This document shows, one piece after another, positions 38,984 through 44,641 of a stretch of 44,641 nt of DNA. The DNA is from an uncultured beta proteobacterium (lineage in GTDB: Bacteria; Pseudomonadota; Gammaproteobacteria; Burkholderiales; Burkholderiaceae_C). The DNA is taken from contig CAJAES010000011.1 of the NCBI GenBank assembly GCA_903938815.1, positions 1 to 44,641 on the forward strand, in the 5' to 3' direction. The notes beneath the pieces are model-generated. The model was not told the origin of the DNA. It searched no databases and saw only the letters and a list, made by a program, of their open reading frames with translations. The position numbers were made by a program, and so were the translations under genes. Every line of letters begins with the position of its first letter. The stretch's first letter is position 1.

Positions 38984-41112
38984 TGTCGGGACTCGGGTGT
39001 CGCCGGCGCATCGGCCGCAGCGTCGTCAGCGGCGCCGGGCTCCGGCAACTGCTCGGCGACGGGCAGCCACAGGCTGACGTTCGTGCCGCGGCCCAGGACG
39101 CTCGTGACCTCGACGGAACCGCCATGGATCTCGATGATTTCCTTGACGATGCTCATGCCCAGCCCCGAGCCGGGCCGCTGCCCGGACTTGTCGGCACGGT
39201 AGAAGCGCTCGCAGATGCGCGCCGTCTGGTCGGGGCTCAGGCCGATGCCCTGGTCGATCACCTGGACGCCGACCTGCCTCGAACCGTGGACATCGCGCTC
39301 GGCGAGCACGATGCGGACGGGCCCGCCGTCGGGCGAGAACTTGTAGGCGTTGGACAGCACGTTGAGCAGGGCCTGGCGCAGCTTGTCGGCGTCGGCGAAG
39401 AGGTGCGAGGGCCCGTCCGGGCCCTCGAGTGCCGGCGCGGTACGCCCGAGCGGCGGCTTGTAGGCGCGGATGACGTCCTGCGCGAGCGCGCGCACATCGA
39501 GATCCACGCGCTTGAAGTCCTTGCCGCGCCGGGATTCGATGCGCGCGAGGTCCAGCAGTTCGTCGAGGATGCGGGCGATGTTGCCGGCCTGCGCGAAGAT
39601 GATGGACTGGAACTCGAAGCGTTCGGCATCGGTCACTTCACCGGACAACAGGACTTCGGCAAAGCCGTAGATGCTGGCCATGGGCGTGCGCAGTTCGTGC
39701 GCCGCCGTGGACAGGAACTCGCTCTTGATCTGCTCGACCTCGGTCTCGTGGGTGACGTCGCGGAAGTAGAGGATCCGGGAGAGGGAGCCCGAGTCGCCCG
39801 TGCTGACCCCGACCTGCAGCACCCGCTGGCCTTGCAGGATGCGGATCTTGCCGCGCGCCGGGGGGTCGCTGCGGTCCCGCTCATGCAGCGGCGCGAACGG
39901 GGGCGGATACGGCATGGACGGGTCGCAGCGCACTGCCAGCCAGGCATTGAAGCCCTGCTCGTCGAGCCCGTCGAGGCGCACGCCTTCAGCGCCCGCCAAG
40001 CGGGTGAACGCTGGGTTCACGACCTTGACCCGGCCTTCGGCGTCGAAGCCGACGAAACCATCCGGACTGAGCTCGAAGATCGCGTTGAGCTGATCGGTGC
40101 GTTCCTGCACCTGACGCTGCGCGCGGTGGCTCACCTCGAGCTCACGGCGAAGCCGGACCACGTAACGCGATACGGACGCGGCCAGCAGGATCATGAGCAG
40201 GCTGGCGATGGCGCTCTGGGAGACCAGGGCGTCGCGGGCGCGGCGGTGATTGGCGAGCAGCTCGTTCGTCCCCTGCCCGACCACGACCGCCAGAGGAAAC
40301 CGTTCAAGGCGGCGAAAGTGCATCGTGCGTTCGACCCCGTCGACCACGGAAGGCGCGGCATGGGTGCCCGAAGACTCACCCGCCGCGATGCGCCGGAACA
40401 GCGGCGAGGCCGTGGCATCGGTCCCGAACTCTTCCTTGACGCCTGCGCGCCGCGCACGGGCGAAACCGTCGAGGCCGTAGAGCGCGGCCATGCCGAAATT
40501 GCCCAGGTTCAGGTCGTTGTAGAAGCGGGTGAAGTAGCCTGGGTCGATGGACAGCACGACCACGCCCGCAAACGAACCGTCCGGCTTCGAGATCCGGCGC
40601 GTGAGCTGGATCGACCATCGCCCCGTGGCGCGGCCGAGCACGGGACGTGACACGAAGAGCTGGTCCTGGCCGGACTGGACATGGACGCGGAAGTGCTCAC
40701 GATCAGAGAGGTCGATCCGGCCGGTGATCGGCCGGTTGGCGAGCGCATAGATGCCCTGCGCATCGATGATGCCGACCTGCGGAAGATGCACCGCATCGAT
40801 GACGCCCTGTTCGGTCAGCGCCGTCAGATCCAGGCGATTGCCGAGCTCCAGGTAACGGGCCCGCACGAACCGGATGACCTGGTCGGCACTCTGGAACGTA
40901 CGCTCGGCGTGCTCCTGGCTCACCCGCGTCAGGTTGGCCAGGTCACGGGCCGCCGTGGCCAGCTCGCGCGCCTCGGATTCCCGCAGCTGGGATCCGACCT
41001 GCCACCAGCCAAGAGCCAGCACCGACACGGCGACAGCCCAGACGATGGCGAGGATGCCGAACAGCCGCCGGCGCTCGGGCTGATCCGGAGGTGATGTCAA
41101 GGCCGGGGGCAT
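38980..41112 (-). CDS. Membrane PAS sensor histidine kinase
   Basis: This is a 710-aa kinase. A membrane segment at about 17-38, a periplasmic PDC/Cache-type domain (about 40-290) and a second membrane segment at 297-317 are followed by a PAS domain (about 340-455). HisKA has H472 in TAAHELRTPMASIYG. The ATPase has the N box DKLRQALLNVLSNAYKF, G1 DQGIGL, F box RICERFYRAD and G2 GSGLGMSIVKEI. I chose ATG 41112, overlapping the GGDEF-EAL gene by 16 bases, because the frame stays open upstream only as an antisense shadow. Likely partners are the two response regulators at the head of the operon. Confidence 0.9.
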   Translation of the reverse strand: MPPALTSPPDQPERRRLFGILAIVWAVAVSVLALGWWQVGSQLRESEARELATAARDLANLTRVSQEHAERTFQSADQVIRFVRARYLELGNRLDLTALTEQGVIDAVHLPQVGIIDAQGIYALANRPITGRIDLSDREHFRVHVQSGQDQLFVSRPVLGRATGRWSIQLTRRISKPDGSFAGVVVLSIDPGYFTRFYNDLNLGNFGMAALYGLDGFARARRAGVKEEFGTDATASPLFRRIAAGESSGTHAAPSVVDGVERTMHFRRLERFPLAVVVGQGTNELLANHRRARDALVSQSAIASLLMILLAASVSRYVVRLRRELEVSHRAQRQVQERTDQLNAIFELSPDGFVGFDAEGRVKVVNPAFTRLAGAEGVRLDGLDEQGFNAWLAVRCDPSMPYPPPFAPLHERDRSDPPARGKIRILQGQRVLQVGVSTGDSGSLSRILYFRDVTHETEVEQIKSEFLSTAAHELRTPMASIYGFAEVLLSGEVTDAERFEFQSIIFAQAGNIARILDELLDLARIESRRGKDFKRVDLDVRALAQDVIRAYKPPLGRTAPALEGPDGPSHLFADADKLRQALLNVLSNAYKFSPDGGPVRIVLAERDVHGSRQVGVQVIDQGIGLSPDQTARICERFYRADKSGQRPGSGLGMSIVKEIIEIHGGSVEVTSVLGRGTNVSLWLPVAEQLPEPGAADDAAADAPATPESRQ

Positions 41113-43274
41113 GTCGTAGCCGCACGGGCCCATTCGGGAACGGCTGCAGCTTCCAGCGGGCGACTGATGTGGTAGCCCTGCAGCAGGTCGCAACCGTGTT
41201 GCGCCAGGATCTCGATCTGGTGCACCTGCTCGATGCCTTCGGCAATGACCACCATGCCCATGGCGTGGCCGATGCCCAGCACGCACTGGCACAACGCCAG
41301 GGCCTCGCGGCTGGTGGCAATGTCGCGGGTGAACTCGCGGTCGATCTTCAGGGTGTCGGCCTTCAGGGTCGACAGGCGCTTGAGGCTGGAGTAGCCGATG
41401 CCGAAATCGTCGATGGCGATCTTCACGCCCATCCCACGCAGGGATTGCAGCTGCTCGAAGTGCTCGTCCTCGAGCATGCCAGTGGCCGTCTCGGTGATCT
41501 CCAGCTCGAGCTGTCCCGGCGGCAGGCCCGTCTGCGCCAGGATGCTGCAGACCTGGCTGGAGAACTCCGGATCCTGGATCTGTCGGTACGAAACGTTCAC
41601 CGACATCACGATGCCGCCCATTCCCTCGTCCTGCCAGACGCGAGCCTGGCGACAGGCGGTCTTCAGGACCCACAGGCCGAGTGGCAGCATGGCGCCGTTG
41701 TTTTCGGCGGCTGCGATGAAGACAACGGGCTCGATATTGCCGTGTACGGGATGCTGCCAGCGCAGCAGCGCCTCGAACCCCCGCAGGCCGCGGGACAGGT
41801 CGGCTCCGACCTGCGGCTGATACACCACCCGCATCTCGCCACGCTCGGCAGCGCCCCAGACATCCAGCCCGATGGTCGGCCGCGCCTGGATGGCCGTGTC
41901 GACGTCGAGATAGCCGATCTGGTTGCCTCCTCGCTGCTTGGCCACGTACATCGCAGCGTCCGCATTGCGGATGAGCGTGTCGCCATCGACGCCGTCGACC
42001 GGGTAGCGCGCGCAGCCGAAACTGGCGCCGACGAAGAGCCGGAACTCGCCCGCCGTGATCGGCGCGCTCAGCGTGGTCAGCAGCTTTCTGACAACCTCTT
42101 CGACGTCGCCGATGCGATTGATGCCGGGCAGCAGGATGACGAATTCGTCGCCCCCGATCCGGGCCACGGTGTCACCGCCGCGCACCGTCTGCTCGAGCCG
42201 GGCAGCAACCTGCTGCAGCACCTGGTCCCCAACGGCGTGGCCATGCACATCGTTGATGGGCTTCAGGCGATCGAGGTCCATGAACAGCAGGCTCAGTCCG
42301 TCGTCGCCACGGCGGGCGACCTTGATGGCCTGAGCCAGCCTGTCGTCGAGCAGGCGCCGGTTGGGCAGTGTGGTCAGGGCGTCGTGGTAGGCGAGCCGCG
42401 ACAACTTCTCGATGCTGTTGTTCCGGTCGGAGACATCATGACTGGCGGACACATAGAAGAGCGTGCGGCCGTTCAGATCCTGTACTGACTTGATCGTGCG
42501 CAGTTCAGGGTAGATGTTGCCGCTGCGCCGCCGGTTCAGGAACTCGCCCGTCCAGCTCCCGAAGGTCTTCAGACGTTCCCAGAAAGCCTGGTAGAACTCG
42601 GCGGTGTGGCGACCGGAACTCAGCACGCTGATCGGCCGCTGAAGGAGTTCCTCGGCGGTGAAATCGGTCATGACGCACAGGCCTGCGTTGACGGCGAGGA
42701 TGCGCGCCTGCGGATCGGTCACCAGCACCGCAAAGCGCGCGGTCTCCATGTCGAGCAGGCGCTGCGGCGCGAGCGATTCCAGGGGTTGCCCGGCATCCGG
42801 CTCCAGGAACTGCCAGTGGATCTGGGCGATATCCATGTCCCGCGCCCGCATCACCAGCAACGTGTAGGTGATCACGGCGCCCGGGAGGTCGGAATGGAGC
42901 AGGCCCAGCCGGCACAGCACCATGGCCTCATTGGTCGTCTCTGCGGCGAAGTGCTGCAGCAGCGCATCCAGTTCGGCTGCGCCCGCCGCGTCGACGCGGT
43001 CGCGAAGATTGCCGATCAGCGGATGCAGGCCGTTGCCCTGCAGCACATGCCGGGCGCCCCGGTTGGCACGAATGACGTTGCCGCGGGCGTCTGTCACCAG
43101 CAGCGGGCGGCGCGACGCGCCGATCAGGTCGTGCAGCAGGTCGCTGCTGTTGGTTTCACGCCCCTGAAGCTGCAGCAGGGACTGGTGGCGATGCTGCAGC
43201 TTGGCATGCTGCCGCAGGAGATCGTTGAAGTCCTTCGCGTAGGCGAACAACTGGGAGCGGTAGTCCTCCGTCAT
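41097..43274 (-). CDS. PAS-GGDEF-EAL c-di-GMP turnover protein
   Basis: This is a 725-aa cytoplasmic protein: a predicted coiled coil at about 5-35, PAS-like regions at about 45-160 and 170-285, GGDEF (about 290-455) and EAL (about 465-715). The cyclase signature GGDEF is intact at 374-378, with an inhibitory I-site RxxD (R365, D368) five residues before it. The phosphodiesterase has EALLRW (501-506), NVSYRQ, EITET, DDFGIGYSS (622-630) and K643. Both activities are therefore possible; which one dominates cannot be told. It lies between the small regulators and the kinases. Confidence 0.93.
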   Translation of the reverse strand: MTEDYRSQLFAYAKDFNDLLRQHAKLQHRHQSLLQLQGRETNSSDLLHDLIGASRRPLLVTDARGNVIRANRGARHVLQGNGLHPLIGNLRDRVDAAGAAELDALLQHFAAETTNEAMVLCRLGLLHSDLPGAVITYTLLVMRARDMDIAQIHWQFLEPDAGQPLESLAPQRLLDMETARFAVLVTDPQARILAVNAGLCVMTDFTAEELLQRPISVLSSGRHTAEFYQAFWERLKTFGSWTGEFLNRRRSGNIYPELRTIKSVQDLNGRTLFYVSASHDVSDRNNSIEKLSRLAYHDALTTLPNRRLLDDRLAQAIKVARRGDDGLSLLFMDLDRLKPINDVHGHAVGDQVLQQVAARLEQTVRGGDTVARIGGDEFVILLPGINRIGDVEEVVRKLLTTLSAPITAGEFRLFVGASFGCARYPVDGVDGDTLIRNADAAMYVAKQRGGNQIGYLDVDTAIQARPTIGLDVWGAAERGEMRVVYQPQVGADLSRGLRGFEALLRWQHPVHGNIEPVVFIAAAENNGAMLPLGLWVLKTACRQARVWQDEGMGGIVMSVNVSYRQIQDPEFSSQVCSILAQTGLPPGQLELEITETATGMLEDEHFEQLQSLRGMGVKIAIDDFGIGYSSLKRLSTLKADTLKIDREFTRDIATSREALALCQCVLGIGHAMGMVVIAEGIEQVHQIEILAQHGCDLLQGYHISRPLEAAAVPEWARAATTCPRP

Positions 43275-43289
43275 GTCGGTCGGTGGTGC

Positions 43290-43739
43290 TCAGAGAGGCA
43301 GGAAGTCGGACGCGGGGTTGACCTTGTTCAAAGCATCCCGGATCCAGGAGCGAACGGCCAGAGGGCTGAAGGGCTTGGTGAAGTAGGCATCGGCGCCGCG
43401 AGTCAGGGCTGCGTGCTGGTCGATCACCTGCCCGCGAGCGGTGACCATCGCCACCACGATGTGCTGGTGAGCCGGATGCGCGCGGATGCGGTCCAGGACC
43501 TGCAATCCGTCGAGTTCGCCCGGCAGCATCACGTCCAGCAGGATCAGGCTGGGTTGATGCAGTTGCACCATCTCGAGGGCCGTCAGGCCGTCAGCCGCCT
43601 GCAGCACTTCGTAGTCGTTACCGAGCGAAATGGTCAGTAGCCGCCGGATGTCGAGTTGATCGTCGACGATGAGGACCCTGGGCACCACCGCCTGCGGCGG
43701 CGGCTGGCCCCAGCGCGCGTCGGCGTCAGACACGGCCAT
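43290..43739 (-). CDS. Single-domain response regulator
   Basis: This is a 149-aa receiver with no output domain: acidic pair DD at 26-27, phospho-acceptor D69 in LILLDVMLPGELDG, T100 and K122 in FTKPFS. The start at ATG 43739 is preferred because GAGGG lies eight bases upstream; ATG 43754 and GTG 43763 give longer forms. The start overlaps the end of the upstream HTH-REC gene by 14 bases. It may shuttle phosphate between the kinases or act on a partner protein. The gap to the GGDEF-EAL gene is 15 bases. Confidence 0.88.
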   Translation of the reverse strand: MAVSDADARWGQPPPQAVVPRVLIVDDQLDIRRLLTISLGNDYEVLQAADGLTALEMVQLHQPSLILLDVMLPGELDGLQVLDRIRAHPAHQHIVVAMVTARGQVIDQHAALTRGADAYFTKPFSPLAVRSWIRDALNKVNPASDFLPL

Positions 43740-44379
43740 GGGAGACGCCCTCATCCAGGGCACGGACCTCGTGCAGAGAATTCCAGACCTTCAGCAGGCC
43801 GTCGAACGGCACGGGCTTGGGAAACACCGCGACATCGCTCGGAAGACCGCCGCGCTCCTCGATGCGGGCCGGGTCCATGCCCGTCACGACGGCGATGGTG
43901 GCGGCGCCGAATTCCGGCGCGTGCCGCAGGCAGTGCAGCAGGTTGAAACCGTCCATGCCCGGCATGTTGAGGTCGACGATCAGCAGGTCCGGCCGGTGGA
44001 CACCCATGCGCAGCAAGGCCAGCACGGCGTTGTCGAAGCACATCACCTCGGGAGCCCGAGGCCAGCGGGAGATCCTGGCCTCGTACAGACGGAGCAGGTT
44101 GAGATCGTCTTCGACCACCATCACCAGCGGGCGCCTGTGCACGGCTGCGACCGGGGCAGGCGCAGTGGGGGCCGCAGCAGGCGGCGCCGCCCGCGCAGGT
44201 GACTTGCGCAGCAGTTGATCCACGGAATCGCGCAGCACGCGCCGGTGGCCACCCGCCGTCTTCCAGGCCTGCAGCACGCCGGACTCCGACCACAACTGGA
44301 CCGTACCGACGGAAACGCCCAACAGGCTCGCAGCCTGGCGGGTAGTGCAGAAAGCGCGCTCGATCAGATCGTCAGACAT
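43726..44379 (-). CDS. HTH(excisionase/MerR-like)-REC response regulator with inverted domain order
   Basis: This is a 217-aa protein. Residues 8-58 form a helix-turn-helix of the excisionase/MerR type (CTTRQAASLLGVSVGTVQLW, then TAGGHRRVLRDSVDQLL). An Ala/Pro linker covers 61-80. A receiver domain follows at 84-205 with acidic residues 90-92, phospho-acceptor D136 in LLIVDLNMPGMDG, T166 and K188. DNA-binding domains usually follow the receiver in response regulators, so this order is unusual. AGGAGG seven bases before ATG gives a strong start. It heads the operon and may bind the phased boxes just upstream. Confidence 0.88.
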   Translation of the reverse strand: MSDDLIERAFCTTRQAASLLGVSVGTVQLWSESGVLQAWKTAGGHRRVLRDSVDQLLRKSPARAAPPAAAPTAPAPVAAVHRRPLVMVVEDDLNLLRLYEARISRWPRAPEVMCFDNAVLALLRMGVHRPDLLIVDLNMPGMDGFNLLHCLRHAPEFGAATIAVVTGMDPARIEERGGLPSDVAVFPKPVPFDGLLKVWNSLHEVRALDEGVSHGRV

Positions 44380-44399
44380 GACGAATCCTCCTGGGCGCG

Positions 44400-44530
44400 A
44401 TTGGACAGACTTCTGACGAAGCTGTCAAATATTGTCAAATCAGATCATTTATTGTCGATTCAACATAAATGATAAAGCTCAATAGTCCGTCAAGTCAATT
44501 TTTCATTTGTATCATTTAAGCTGGTGAATG
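44400..44530 (-). promoter_or_regulatory. AT-rich control region of the signalling operon
   Basis: By hand count, 38 of the 120 bases from 44401 to 44520 are G or C (about 32%), against about 70% around it. On the minus strand it carries TTGACA twice, at the complements of 44423-44428 and 44433-44438, and a related CGACAAT box near 44451-44456. The proximal TTGACA, with 17 bases to TCCAAT (complement), could be a promoter giving a very short leader before the HTH-REC gene. A farther TTGACT / TTGACG pair also exists. No reading frame of note occurs here. Confidence 0.55.
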
Positions 44531-44573
44531 ACAAACGGCTGCTTGCCTTGCCGCAGCCGGCCGCCACAGCGGC

Positions 44574-44641
44574 TCAAGTCAAGCAGCCGGCCTCGACCAG
44601 AACCTGCGGGCGCAAGGGCACCGGCGCATCGATGCGGTAGC
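44574..44641 (-). CDS. C-terminal fragment of a gene running off the right edge
   Basis: One minus-strand frame ends in TGA (complement of 44574-44576) and reads YRIDAPVPLRPQVLVEAGCLT before the window edge. Third-position GC and residue make-up look like real protein. Too little is visible to name a family. It would be transcribed toward the AT-rich control region of the signalling operon. Confidence 0.35.
   Translation of the reverse strand, partial: YRIDAPVPLRPQVLVEAGCLT

Overview
The window is about 70% GC with strong G/C third-position bias and reads like a Burkholderiales-type betaproteobacterium. The support is an HU protein with a Lys/Ala/Pro tail, an Aer-like receptor, an MSHA-type pilus locus, TRAP transport, and a fused 2-aminobenzoyl-CoA monooxygenase/reductase. 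The genus cannot be fixed from the sequence alone. I see no tRNA, rRNA, CRISPR array, insertion sequence or phage gene. Nearly all of the window is coding, and many genes overlap by ATGA junctions.

Region 1 (1-500) is a gene-poor left edge carrying a nested inverted repeat.

Region 2 (501-15124, +) is a compact MSHA-type type IV pilus operon: motor ATPase with a c-di-GMP-binding MshEN module, platform protein, major pilin, four minor pilins, a 1491-residue MshQ-like surface protein, PilM/N/O/P-like assembly proteins and an MshL secretin lipoprotein. The order differs from the Vibrio locus, and mshM, mshN and a prepilin peptidase are absent. Region 3 (15129-19524, +) has a sigma-28-like promoter, an Aer-like aerotaxis receptor and a second GspE/PilB-family ATPase with four tandem 30-residue MshEN-like motifs. 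It ends in a strong hairpin terminator shared with a convergent HU-family gene.

Region 4 (19545-35619) begins with the HU gene and a Crp/Fnr regulator (both -), followed by two + strand catabolic operons. The first encodes a TRAP transporter, a kynureninase-like PLP enzyme, a START-like protein, a cyclase-family hydrolase most like isatin hydrolase, and IorA/IorB. The second starts from a promoter overlapped by a perfect palindrome. It encodes the fused monooxygenase/reductase, an SDR, a MarR regulator, an enoyl-CoA hydratase homologue and glutaryl-CoA dehydrogenase. Read together, they suggest that an indole/isatin- or kynurenine-derived compound is converted to 2-aminobenzoyl-CoA, dearomatised and beta-oxidised. 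IorAB might make the CoA thioester by oxidative decarboxylation rather than by a ligase. This is inference.

Region 5 (35609-44379, -) is a five-gene signalling operon: an HTH-REC protein with the DNA-binding domain first, a single-domain response regulator, a PAS-GGDEF-EAL protein with both active sites intact, a PAS histidine kinase and a four-module hybrid kinase. It is preceded by a markedly AT-rich regulatory region with phased TTGACA-like boxes. The c-di-GMP enzyme and the c-di-GMP-responsive pilus motor in one window suggest, but do not prove, a functional link. The right edge holds the tail of another - strand gene.
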